This document shows positions 44,401 to 55,869 of a stretch of DNA of 64,000 bases, piece by piece. Source of the DNA: Platerodrilus igneus. Its lineage: Eukaryota > Arthropoda > Insecta > Coleoptera > Lycidae. Location: the NCBI GenBank assembly GCA_036346225.1, contig JARFIW010001454.1:62001-126000 (forward strand), given 5' to 3'. Positions within the stretch are counted from its first letter, which is position 1. Each line of letters begins with the position of its first letter. The translations under genes were made by a program, and so were the position numbers. The notes under the pieces are model-generated. The model was not told the origin of the DNA. It saw only the letters and a list, made by a program, of their open reading frames with translations, and ran no database searches.

Positions 44401-46287
44401 ATACAGAGCAACGGTCGATAACTCCGTTATTATAAAAGTCACGTAAACCAAATTTGGAGGCATATTAGGCATACCTAAAGTGCACATTTTAAAAATATTT
44501 GGAAGCATACAGGGTGCTTCATAATTCCAGGGCATATTAAACTTATATTTTTTTAAATGGAACACCCTATATATTATTATATTTTTGAAAAGCCCATAAA
44601 AAGAGCTTTAATTTGATATTAAATTGTATCTGTCTATTCCTTTTAGTTTTTGAGCTATTCAACTGTTTTTAGAAAAAATAACCCTGATTAGATACATTGC
44701 CACTACACTACTACACAACTTATGTTAATTTTCAAGATGCAGAAAATTTTATTATATACCATAGTATATTTGTAAATATTACTCTTTTGAAATTTCTTCA
44801 CAGTATACAGGGTGTGTCAGGTTTTGCAAAATGTAACTTTTAAAATTTTTTTTAAATCATAACCTACAAATTTTATTGATACAATGGATAGTCCATTAAG
44901 TGTTCTTTCATTTTTGTTAAGCATTCCCTATACCTAAATCCATTACTTTCTGAGATATTTTTGATTTTCTTCAAAATTTAAGAATGTTTTTAATTTACAT
45001 AACTAAAAATAACTTACTATTGGAGAATATTATAAAACAATGAATACATTTGATTAACAATCAACTACACTTATCCAATAACAATTTTCACTAAAGATAT
45101 AACAGCATACAATAATAAGCTATCAAGAGAATTCTGCCAGATCAACAATATGCATTTTATAGAAAATGTTCAATCAGGAAATCAGGCAGGCTTTGGAAAA
45201 ATGACTATTACATGTAAAGTGTCATTTAGGTTTATTAATTGTAGTGTGTTGTCATTTAACAGGATATCTCTTTTGGTATATTCTTGATGCAAGTAGGCAA
45301 TTTCGTAAGCTTTCTCCCAATACCCAAATCATATCTATTTGTTTTTCCACGGTAAAACTCATTTTGAAAATTTCTTCAAAGATTACATTTAAAACAGAAC
45401 TGATAATGTGTTAAATGACAACACACTACAATTAATAACCTAAATGACATTTTAATTGCAATTGTTATTTTTTCAAAGCCTGCCTGATTTTGTGTTTGAA
45501 AATTTTCTATAAAGTGCATATTGTTGATCTGGCAGAATTCTGTTGATAGCGTATGATTGTAGATTGTTATATCTTTAGTGAAAATTGTTATTGGATAAGT
45601 GTAGTTAATTGTTAATCAAAATGTATTAATTGTTTTATAAAATTCTCCAAGTAAGTTATTTTTAGTTATGTAAATTAAAAACATTCATAAAATTTGAAGA
45701 AAATCAAAAATATCTCAGAAAGTAATGGATTTGGGGATAGGGAATGCTTAACAAAAATGAAAGAACACTTAATGGACTATCCATTGTAGCAATAAAATTT
45801 GTAGAATACCATTTAAAAAAAAATTTTAAAATTACATTTTGCGAAACCTGACACACCTTGTATACTGTGAAGAAACTTCAAAAGAGTAATATTTACAAAT
45901 ATACTATGGTATATAGTAAAATTTTCTGCATTTTGACAATTAACATAAGTTGTGTATTAGTGCAGTGGCAATGTATCCAATCCGGGTCATTTTTTCTAAA
46001 AAACAGTTGAATATCTCAAAAACTAAAAGTAATAGACATTTACAATTTAATATCAAATTAAAGCTCTTTTTATGGGCTTTTCAAAAATGTAATAATATAT
46101 AAAGTGTTCTATTTAAAAAAATATAAGTTTAATATGCCCTGTAATTATGAAACACCTTGTATGCTTCCAAATATTTTTAAAATGTGGACTTTAGTCATGT
46201 CTAATATGCCTCCAAATTTGGTTTACATAGCTTTTATAATAACGGAGTTATCAACCGTTGCCACATTAAAAACTCACCCTGTATATA
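44401..46287. repeat. 1.9-kb long inverted repeat (fold-back)
   Basis: 44401-45260 and 45410-46287 are inverted copies with many small changes, separated by about 150 bases. CACCCTGTA or its complement lies near both outer ends and recurs inside. No coding sequence. Flanked by TA repeats on both sides. Confidence 0.75.
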
Positions 46288-46310
46288 TATATATATATAT
46301 ATATATAATA

Positions 46311-46775
46311 GTTTGATAAATGTTACTGTACAATTGGAATATTTTAGTCAAAAATTAAAACGAAATAATATTTTGCATATGTTTAATTATAAATTGACGT
46401 TTCGGCAAGGGTTGTTGCCTTTATCAAGACTTTAATTGTTAGTGCATAAATATTAAAATTATAAACACAACCCTACACATCAGGGTTGTTGTTAGTTACA
46501 ACTGGTTAAAATACAAATAATGGAGTAATTTTATTAATTAAATTTAAATAATCCCCTTTTGGGTACTCCAATATTTGTAACCAGTTGTGACTAACAACAG
46601 CCCTGATGTGTAGAGTTGTGTTTATAATTTTAATATTTATGCATTAACAATTAAAATCTTGATAAAAGCAGCAACCCTTGCCGAAACGTCGATTTATAAT
46701 TAAATATATGCAAAATATTATTTCGTTTTAATTTTTTGGACTAAAATATGCCAATTGTACAGTAACATTTTATCG
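46311..46775. repeat. 465-base inverted repeat with GACGTTTCGGCAAGGGTTG
   Basis: Left arm about 46311-46512, right arm about 46575-46775, with a short centre near 46542. Each arm holds the GACGTTTCGGCAAGG block resembling the 3' ends of Penelope-like elements. No coding sequence. Confidence 0.75.
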
Positions 46776-46814
46776 AAAAAACACTATTATACTAAACTAG
46801 TCCATTGACTATAA

Positions 46815-46818
46815 GTGG

Positions 46819-46868
<50 letters not shown>
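46815..46868. repeat. (TA)n tract at right edge of inserted cluster
   Basis: Dinucleotide repeat; hAT coding sequence resumes directly after it. Confidence 0.9.
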
Positions 46869-46874
<6 letters not shown>

Positions 46875-47470
46875 ACAAACAGATCGAAACGACAAAAGAA
46901 GTTTGAAATGTTTAGGACACAAACTTTTATACTTATAATTGACAAACTCGTGGTCGAATTACAACGACGGTGTGATGCTTACACAAATATTGTTAATTTA
47001 TTTGGATTAATTTCAAAACTTAATTCAAACTTATCCAAAACCGAAATTGTAGAGTTTTCAGTGAAAATCAGCGACGTGTATAAAGATGATATAAATATTA
47101 ACTTAGTGAACGAGTTAGTACTTTTTGTGAACTACTTGCAAATTCCAAGGTAGAGTCTGATAAACTAAATAACCCCTTATAATGTTTAAAGTATATCTTA
47201 AAACATCACTTGATTGACACTTTTCCTAACGTATACACCCTTTTGCGAATTTATTTAGCTATACCAATTTCTAATTGCAAATCAGAGCGGTCATTTTCGA
47301 AATTAGCATACATAAAGAACAAGTATAGGACAACCATGCAGTAGGATCGCCTGTTTTCATTGTCTTTAATGTGTATTGAAAAGGACGTTATGAATCAGTT
47401 GACATTCGACGATATAATACTGGATATTGTAAGCAGCAAAGCGAGAAGAAAATTTTGTTAGCATTTTGAG
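46869..47470 (+). pseudogene. hAT transposase, C-terminal part with dimerisation domain
   Basis: DKLVVELQRRCDAYTNIVNL begins the block, then after a shift SNCKSERSFSKLAYIKNKYR (the hAT C-terminal dimerisation motif), a TAG, and DRLFSLSLMCIEKDVMNQL to a stop at about 47460. It continues the coding sequence interrupted at 27983. Confidence 0.8.
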
Positions 47471-47628
47471 AATTTTTACTGTAAAATTATAATTAAATAA
47501 TAGGAAGTATCTCGGATAGTATCCATACTGTAGAACATAATAAATGTTATGACTATATCTTTGTTTGATTAAAGGGCCCCCTTTCAAATTTTTAGCCACG
47601 GGCCCCACAAAAGCTTAATCCGGCCCTG

Positions 47629-47636
47629 GTCATTTT
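47629..47636. repeat. hAT target site duplication, right
   Basis: GTCATTTT, identical to 11297-11304. Confidence 0.85.
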
Positions 47637-48119
47637 ATACGAAGGAAAGTCGATTGTGGTTATGTTTACATTTTATTGTTATTCATTTTACAGCTAATGA
47701 TTGAATATAAATAGTATTATGCCGTTTACGAAATACTAAATCACCACTCAGTTCAAAACTGTAGTCATTTTTAATCAATTATTTTCAAAATCCAGCTATT
47801 TAATCAATAAAATCAATCCTGTGTTTAGATCGATCGTTTAAGGAAAACTTGAATATCTAGTTAGACATTGTTTTAAGTAGAAGAGCGTTTACAAAAATAA
47901 TTCAACTTTTATAATAATTTCTGGAAAGTGTTGTTCTTAAACTACCAACAGAAGAAACTACAATAGATTTTTTGAAATGGAGGAACAGATACTATTGTAA
48001 TAAGAATAAAACCCGATGCTTAACACGAACTAAAGTTGATTTCTTGGACATCCAGAAATAAAGAAAGCAAATCTATTGTATTATTAAGGTTTCAAAAAGC
48101 GTTATAGTCGTGGAAAAGC
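47637..48119. other. AT-rich stretch between elements
   Basis: No gene, repeat end or RNA recognised. Probably older flanking DNA. Confidence 0.4.
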
Positions 48120-48123
48120 ATCT

Positions 48124-49817
48124 TGTAACTATTTTTTTTTCTCTAATTGGCTCCGCTAGCCTCACGCATGTGTGCTAGTGAAACAAACTTACTAGAACTA
48201 CTAAAACACCAGCTCCACATTTGGTGTCAGTAAAACGAAGTCTTCCGACGTAACTAGGGGTCTATTCCTTGGGTAGAGCTATGAGCAATGGGGGGGTAAG
48301 TCGAAATCTGTTGGGGGGTCACACTCAAACTAAAACAAATAGGCGCCACCAAGTCCAGATTGATTCATGTTAAAAGCATAGCATATTTCTAAGGGCGGAC
48401 GTGGAGACCCAAAGAAAAAAAAGATCGCCTTCGGTGACAAAAACCTGTCTTAACAGAATAAGACGCTGTTCCTGTAAGAAAGAATAATAATTAAGTCAAC
48501 ATAGAAAATGGGAACACTGTTTGGGTCCCTCAAATATGCCTAAAAAAAATAAAAAGAATATTTTCTACATAAGGGTGGCATCAAAATTCAACTCTTATTG
48601 CCTTTTTGGGTTGCTAAATTTGATCACACTTGATCAAAATAAAAAACTTTAAACTTAGGTTAATAATTTACTAGAAAGAATTCCTTTAGCTTTAAATAAA
48701 ATTGAATGCAACAAAATTAAATAATTACTTGTAGTAGTTTGGAAATTTAAGATAAGGTTTATCAATCTGTTTCTAGATCAAGAATATTACAACAAAGTGT
48801 ACTTGTTACATTAATAGTTTTTAACCCATTCAGATCTGATTAGGTCTATTACATTGTCAAAATTAAAATACAAAATATTCTCGTTAAGTTACATGTGCTA
48901 ATTTCAGTTTAAAATGAAAATGTTCATAAAGATATTCTCGTTTTCAAAGTTGGTAGTAATAAAATACTAAGCATCTGCTTTCATAAATACAAGTGTCAGC
49001 AGTATATCTCAAACAAACAAATGACGTAATTACACATGTTATTTTATAGTGAAGCAACGTGTTGTTCTGACTAAATAAACAGTGAATTTTAAGTTTGGCG
49101 CTGGGAAATCCAGCTTAGCAACAGATAAAGTGAATAACAAAATCGTATTTATACGTATCAAAATAAAATAGCGTGTTTCCTGAGTGGAACACAATTGAAT
49201 TTCTTAAAATTACTACGAACCAAACAAAACTGCTTTCATAGGCTGAAATAGGATGTGCATCGTCATGCGGAATTAACTGCTTACATCCTAACAAAGTAGT
49301 ATCTTGGCTCGGACCAACAACTGATCTCCTGTTAATTAGATCTGCTTTCTATCCTCTAAAAGCATGTGTTAAATTGAAGTGGCTTCTAAACGTTGATTCA
49401 CAGTTCTAAGTTATTATTGTTTAACTTCTCATCGCCTAAGTGTTGTAGTGTTTCGTCGTCTAATCTTGGTTTGCGCGTTATTCAGAAAATGTTTCACTTA
49501 ATCAAACCGACCCGCAGGTCACTCGCCATTGTTCTCTTAAACATGCTGCTGTCTCTTTTACCTATGGCCGAGTGCCTATCTCGTGCTCTTGTACGATGGG
49601 AGGATCCCAAAGGGGGGGGTTGTCATTCCTCTCTACGCGCTTGCGACTGGGTGTGAAATACACCGCCATCCAAAACAACTAGACTAACGAGTCAAGATGC
49701 TGTTACAATGTAATATTTTAATTGTAAAATGTATTATGACTTTACTTAATAAAGGTGTTTAACTATTGTCGTACCTTAAATGAAGCGAATTATGAATTCG
49801 AAAATAAAATTGTTACA
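48124..49817 (-). repeat. gypsy-3 3' LTR
   Basis: Nearly identical to 53365-55052. A few single-base and short indel differences are visible, for example a 6-base block near 48520. An ORF at 49393-49656 on the plus strand is antisense to the element and broken in the other LTR, so it is not a gene. Confidence 0.85.
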
Positions 49818-49835
49818 CTACCCCTTTCCTAAAAG
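49818..49835 (-). promoter_or_regulatory. gypsy-3 polypurine tract candidate
   Basis: On the minus strand AGGAAAGGGGTAG directly precedes the 3' LTR. Confidence 0.55.
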
Positions 49836-50329
49836 AAAAAAAAAAATTTTTTCAAGGAATTTAGTATAACAAATACAAAAAAAATTTTTTTTTTTTTTTT
49901 TTAAATATACTAGCCTTTTCTACCTTCCTAAAATTTTTACGAATTAATTCAAACGAGGGAGACAAATATTTACAATTCGAGTGTGTTGGTAACTACGTGT
50001 ACCTGACGTCCATCGGGAGACAAAATCGGGGAGTCGCAATCGGTATTAGTCAAAATTGGGAGGGGTCAAATTAGAAAGTCTAACACTCCACGGAAAAAAT
50101 TAATCAAAATCAAACTCAGAATAATCCTTCAACTAGAGGTTCTTATTCTTACCAAGGCTAGTATCTACTAACTGTAACCAAACATTTCACAATTTATCAC
50201 AACTTCCACAAAAAAAACTTCACTTCCTGGAGCTCTATTAGCTCTATCTACAAAAAAAAGAATGCTACTACTTCAAAACAGCATAACCATTCAAAATATT
50301 ATCACTATAAAGTGACAATCAAAAGGAAG

Positions 50330-50668
50330 ACCCTACTAATAGGCCTAAATTTCAAACACTATTATCACAAAGTGATAATCAAAACAAAATTAACCCAACC
50401 AAAAGGTTGCACAAATTTCAAATACAAAAATCATCACTATATCGCAAAGAGACAATCAAAACTAAGGTAACCTAACCATAAGGTCACTTAACAAATTCAA
50501 ATACAAAATATTATCACTTTATCGCAAAGAGATAATCAAAACTAAGGTAACCTAACCATAAGGTCACTTAACAAATTCAAAAACAAAATATTATCACTTC
50601 ATCGCAAAGAGATAATCAAAACTAAGGTAACCTAACCATAAGGTCACTTAACAAATTCAAATACAAAA
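50330..50668. repeat. 80-base tandem repeat in gypsy-3
   Basis: ACTAAGGTAACCTAACCATA recurs at 50461, 50541 and 50621, exactly 80 bases apart, with more degenerate units before. Two to three near-perfect units. Noncoding, between integrase and the 3' LTR. Confidence 0.85.
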
Positions 50669-51109
50669 TTGAACCAGATAGGGCTGTAATCTCCTACACC
50701 CTACTGATTATCCTATCACTAATTTCCAAACAACAGGTCCCATCAGTGATGGACCAAATGGTGAGGCTCACCATTTTGACCTACTCAAACAAAAATATTT
50801 CGAACGGTCAAAACAAGGGAAAGAATAAATCAATATTCTCTCTACCTTGATATGTAGAAATCAGGACCAACAACTTAAATAGCCCACCTACTTCTACATT
50901 AAAAAGATATCTGTCAATGACATCTTCTAAACACATTTCCGAATAACGCGCGAACAAAACGACCAGCGTGCACATCAATGCACACCTCAACCCTACAAAA
51001 CCTACAAAATCCTTAACCACTTGTTCCACTTATCAAACAAAATACTCAAAATTAGTGAAACGACACTAAATCAAAAAATCGGAACAAAACAAAGCAAACC
51101 ACTACTGTA

Positions 51110-51960
51110 TTACTTAACATCAAAGAGATGACCAGACCGGAACCAATCGTCAGGATCATCACCCTCACCTGGACACGCTACATCAACGGGTTTCAAGTCC
51201 TTCACGTGCCATTTCCCGGCTCTTGTTCCATCTTCGTTCTCTAACTCATACACTAAATTGGAATGTTTTTTCCGAACTTTACTCATAACGAACTTTGGAG
51301 CTAACTTAGCGGAGAATTTATCACCAGCACTCGAGAGTACCTTATTAGCTCTCCAAACACTTTCTCCGACTTGGAACGAAATGTCTCTTCTTCTAAGATT
51401 GTAGCGTTTACTCGAACGTTGATAAGCTACATGCAAATTTTCACGGACATTTCCAAAAATATCAAACAAAAGTTGACGATCCAACACATAAGAAGGTCTA
51501 CTACTGGAGACGACATCAACATCCTCACCAGGTTTAAAATTATCACTATAAGCTTTTCCACTTAAGGGTACCTGACGACCAAAGACTAAAAAATTTGGAG
51601 AATAGTTGGTGGACTCATGTTTTGCTGAATTAATTGCGTACTGAATTTTTGATATTTCATTATCCCACGTATCATGTTCTTCTACGTATGAACGAATTGC
51701 AGTACCAACTGTCTTATTGATTCTCTCCACAAAATTGCATTGGGGAGCATAAGCAGCATTATACCAAATCTTTTGAATTTCGTACCTTGCACACAAGGCT
51801 TTAAAAACACGACCAATTAATTGTGGACCATTATCACAAATAACAAATTGTGGTACTCCGTAGACAAGAAATACTTTTTCCTCCAAAAACTTCTCAATCA
51901 AATGTGCCGTAGCACTACGCAAAGGTTGCAAAATCGAACACTTCGAGAACCAGTCACCAA
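51110..51960 (-). CDS. pol: gypsy-3 integrase (partial)
   Basis: Open for 273 residues, with upstream residues GDWFSKCSILQPL in the same frame bearing the first core aspartate. Then VPQFVICDNGPQLI (second aspartate) and APQCNFVERINKTVGTAIRS (glutamate). The C-terminal part has FQVGESVWRANKVLS and VYELENEDGTRAGKWHVKDL, as in gypsy integrases. It inserts the cDNA. The N-terminal zinc part and all upstream pol are missing. Unusually well preserved for this window. Confidence 0.8.
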
Positions 51961-52900
51961 CAACTAAAAGTCATTTACCTGCTTATGAATCATCAATAAA
52001 AAAACTAATCATGACAATAGCTAACAAAAAAATCAGTGTTCAGGTACACTCTCATCCTACTACCAATCGAACTGTCGAAACAACTACAACTCTTCACAAC
52101 GCCTAAATATGCTAGAGTGACAAACCCTCTACGAGTCTCACCTAGACTAACAATACAAAAATTTACATCAACCTAAAACAAAATATGATGCAAAAATTCT
52201 AGAGCGCCTAACTCACCTCGAGTCTCGTCTAGACTTACGCAATGCCGAGCGACCAACTCTTCCTGAGTCTCGTCTGGACTGACATACTGCTGAGCGACCA
52301 ACCACGACGACAAGTTCCGCCTAGTCTAAATTGCGTTGCAATTCTGATCTAAACAAAATCTGCTAACAAAATCAAAAACGTGCTTATGCACAAAGAGCAA
52401 TTTTCAAATGACACGACGACAGCTCACTCCAATGTACCCTCAAATAAAATCTCTAGCCTTATCATCAAATTTGGACAAAAATGTTCTTTATTGACTCAAA
52501 CAAATCAAACTCCAGGCTTATCAGCTTCTTTAACTGACAGTCTTCCTAAAAATTTTCCTTTTCTCCAAAACTGGCCTCTCACTCACTACTCCAGTTCCTC
52601 TTTAAGTAGACAAACAATTTGGAATTTCTCCGACATGACCACAAAAGCCTAATGGAATCAAACTGAAAGATCTAAATGATTTAAACCTTACAAATATTAT
52701 CAAAACAAATTCGGGCAACCAAAGGTAAAAGTCAAAAGGTGTTTTTGGTAAAATAATTTTTGCCAAAACAATATCAAAAAAATTATATTGGGTCAAAACA
52801 GAATGAAAGCCAAAAATAAATTTAACTAAGTTAATTAATTGACTGAACGGGGGTTATCGTTACAACCAATCTTTTAAATAACCAAACCTAATTATCACAT
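51961..52900. other. gypsy-3 internal noncoding region
   Basis: Decayed or rearranged internal sequence with a few related GAGTCTCGTCTAGACT-like words (52120-52330). I recognise no gag or RT motif on either strand. Confidence 0.5.
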
Positions 52901-52904
52901 AAAC

Positions 52905-53343
52905 TTTGAGCAAACAAATTTCGATGCAAAACTATTTTTGAACAAACAAATCTCGAAGCAAAATACTTTTCGAACAAACTAATTTCGAAGCAAAATAATT
53001 TTTGAATAAACAAATTTCGAAGCAAAATAAATTTTGAACAAACAAATTCGAAGCTAAATAAATCCCGAATAAACAAATTTCGAAGCAAAAATAAATTTTG
53101 AACAGACAAGTTCAAAGTAAAATTATTTTTGAACAAACAAGTTTCAGAGTAAAAATAATTTTTGAACGAACGAATCTCGAAGTAAAATTAATTTTGAACA
53201 AACAAATTTCGAGGTAAATCAAATTATGAACAAACAAATTTCGAAGCTAATCAAATTATGAACAAACAAATTTCGAAGTTAATCAAATTATGAACAAACA
53301 AATTTCGAAGCCAATCAAATTATGGACAAACAAATTTCGAAGC
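52905..53343. repeat. about 30-base tandem repeat near gypsy-3 5' LTR
   Basis: About 14 imperfect copies of GAACAAACAAATTTCGAAGC plus a variable AAAATAATTTTT-like part. Unit length drifts between 28 and 32 bases, and the end nearest the LTR is more regular. It lies where a leader would be. Minus-strand frame 52888-53136 only reads through the repeat. Confidence 0.85.
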
Positions 53344-53364
53344 CCCAAACGTTGCCGGCGCCAG
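53344..53364 (-). promoter_or_regulatory. gypsy-3 primer binding site candidate
   Basis: Minus strand: TGGCGCCGGCAACGTTTGGG one base after the 5' LTR. The TGGCGCC start is the type used with lysine tRNAs, but the rest was not matched. Confidence 0.5.
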
Positions 53365-55052
53365 TGTAACTATTTTTTTTTTCTCTAATTGGCTCCGCTA
53401 GCCTCACGCATGTGTGCTAGTGAAACAAACTTACTAGAACTACTAAAACACCAGCTCCACATTTGGTGTCAGTAAAACGAAGTCTTCCGACGTAACTAGG
53501 GGTCTATTCCTTGGGTAGAGCTATGAGCAATGGGGGGGTAAGTTGAAATCTGTTGGGGGGTCACACTCAAACTAAAACAAATAGGCGCCACCAAGTCCAG
53601 ATTGATTCATGTTAAAAGCATAGCATATTTCTAAGGGCGGACGTGGAGACCCAAAGAAAAAAAAGATCGCCTTCGGTGACAAAAACCTATCTTAACAGAA
53701 TAAGACGCTGTTCCTGTAAGAAAGAATAATAATTAAGTCAACATAGAAAATGGGAACACTGTGTCCCTCAAATATGCCTAAAAAAAATAAAAAGAATATT
53801 TTCTACATAAGGGTGGCATCAAAATTCAACTCTTATTGCCTTTTTGGGTTGCTAGGTTTGATCACACTTGATCAAAATAAAAACTTTAAACTTAGGTTAA
53901 TAATTTACTAGAAAGAATTCCTTTAGCTTTAAATAAAATTGAATGCAACAAAATTAAATAATTACTTGTAGTAGTTTGGAAATTTAAGATAAGGTTTATC
54001 AATCTGTTTCTAGATCAAGAATATTACAACAAAGTGTACTTGTTACATTAATAGTTTTAACCCATTCAGATCTGATTAGGTCTATTACATTGTCAAAATT
54101 AAAATACAAAATATTCTCGTTAAGTTACATGTGCTAATTTCAGTTTAAAATGAAAATGTTCATAAAGATATTCTCGTTTTCAAAGTTGGTAGTAATAAAA
54201 TACTAAGCATCTGCTTTCATAAATACAAGTGTCAGCAGTATATCTCAAACAAACAAATGACGTAATTACACATGTTATTTTATAGTGAAGCAACGTGTTG
54301 TTCTGACTAAATAAACAGTGAATTTTAAGTTTGGCGCTGGGAAATCCAGCTTAGCAACAGATAAAGTGAATAACAAAATCGTATTTATACGTATCAAAAT
54401 AAAATAGCGTGTTTCCTGAGTGGAACACAATTGAATTTCTTAAAATTACTACGAACCAAACAAAACTGCTTTCATAGGCTGAAATAGGATGTGCATCGTC
54501 ATGCGGAATTAACTGCTTACATCCTAACAAAGTAGTATCTTGGCTCGGACCAACAACTGATCTCCGGTTAATTAGATCTGCTTTCCATCCTCTAAAAGCA
54601 TGTGTTAAATTGAAGTGGCTTCTAAACGTTGATTCACAGTTCTAAGTTATTATTGTTTAACTTCTCATCGCCTAAGTGTTGTAGTGTTTCGTCGTCTAAT
54701 CTTGGTTTGCGCGTTATTCAGAAAATGTTTCACTAAATCAAACCGACCCGCAGGTCACTCGCCATTGTTCTCTTAAACATGCTGCTGCCTCTTTTACCTA
54801 TGGCCGAGTGCCTATCTCGTGCTCTCGTACGATGGGAGGATCCCAAAGGGGGGGTTGTCATTCCTCTCTACGCGCTTGCGACTGGGTGTGAAATACACCG
54901 CCATCCAAAACAACTAGACTAACGAGTCAAGATGCTGTTACAATGTAATATTTTAATTGTAAAATGTATTATGACTTTACTTAATAAAGGTGTTTAACTA
55001 TTGTCGTACCTTAAATGAAGCGAATTATGAATTCGAAAATAAAATTGTTACA
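53365..55052 (-). repeat. gypsy-3 5' LTR
   Basis: Partner of 48124-49817; followed by the ATCT duplication at 55053. Confidence 0.85.
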
Positions 55053-55056
55053 ATCT

Positions 55057-55495
55057 TAATACTCCACGATACAACGGTAATTTCGTAGCGCTCTAATTTA
55101 ATTAGCCATTTTGATACACATTGGATAATACTTTTTCTTAATTCATACACATTTGCGTAACTTGTTAAAATTCACGTCAATAACATGGTTCTTATAAACA
55201 ATTCCTAGAATCAATGTGTTACGATTGTTGCGTGGTTTAATTGTTCTGTGTATGATTATAGTCCAGGAATATGCCCAAAAGCTCACGATGCTCAACTGTT
55301 AGTTGGAGTCTTTAAGAGGTTGCCCATTTATTAGTATTCGTGCTTAAAATAGGAGAGCTTAGTTGCAAAGGAAGGCACCTATTGGTAATTATGACTCAAT
55401 CAATCAAGAATTGAGCAATTAAGGGCAACAATTATTATAATCAAAAGTTTATACTGAAAATAATCTTCCTTGAAAATGAGGTACTTGAATATGTA
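55057..55495. other. AT-rich stretch between elements
   Basis: No feature recognised. Confidence 0.4.
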
Positions 55496-55865
55496 AGTAG
55501 ATGGATGACAGGTCTTTCAAAACCACATTTCCTCCAGCATCCACATTTCCTCACACATCTGGACCAAATAGTTTTCTTCGACTAGCCATTTTTATCTTTC
55601 GAGATAAATATATTTTAAATTTTCATCTTTCGCGATAAATGAGCATCTTCATTTCCTCCTACATCTGAACCAAATAGTTTTCTACGACTAACCATTTTTC
55701 ATCTTTCGAGATAAACCTATCTTGTTTGGTATCAATTAATATTAAAATTTTCTCAGCTACCAGAATCTCTAGGAATTTTTTAGATTGCATCATCCCCCAG
55801 GGAGCTACCCTGATTTTAAGATTTCTTACCTATTGCGATTTCTGAGCGTTCTGGACTGGTGCCAT
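55496..55865 (+). repeat. terminal repeat region of second Polinton-like element
   Basis: Shares TTGGTATCAATTAATATTA, TTCTCAGCTACC and CATCCCCCAGGGAGCTACC with the units at 12534-13110 and their mirror copies. Also two ACCAAATAGTTTTCTWCGAC blocks. Confidence 0.75.
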
Positions 55866-55869
55866 CTAA

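Larger units (their letters stand above)
11305..47628 (+). mobile_element. hAT DNA transposon split by nested insertions
   Basis: The left end CAGGCCTGGATTATGG pairs with the complement of the right end, CAGGGCCGGATTAAGC. GTCATTTT flanks both sides as an 8-bp duplication, diagnostic of hAT elements. The transposase is in three separated blocks: about 11879-12190, 26367-27983 and 46869-47470. Without the insertions at 12191-26360 and 27984-46868 the element would be about 3.3 kb. Its transposase also carries many stops, so it was already dead or died after the insertions. Confidence 0.85.
48124..55052 (-). mobile_element. Ty3/gypsy retrotransposon with long LTRs, internally deleted (gypsy-3)
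   Basis: 1,694- and 1,688-base direct LTRs (TGTAAC...GTTACA) with a 4-bp ATCT duplication (48120-48123 and 55053-55056). On the minus strand the order is primer site, repeats, integrase, polypurine tract. Gag, protease, RT and RNase H are missing, so it depends on other copies. Confidence 0.85.

Noticed and set aside
49393..49656. 87-residue plus-strand ORF with a signal-peptide-like start
   Set aside because: It lies inside the gypsy-3 LTR, antisense to the element, and the matching stretch of the other LTR is not open.
52888..53136. 82-residue ORF with repeated LFIRDLF/FEFVCSK units
   Set aside because: Reads through the 30-base tandem array; no start context or domain.
50330..53343. CRISPR-like array
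   Set aside because: Repeats are adjacent tandem copies without unique spacers, in a eukaryotic retrotransposon.
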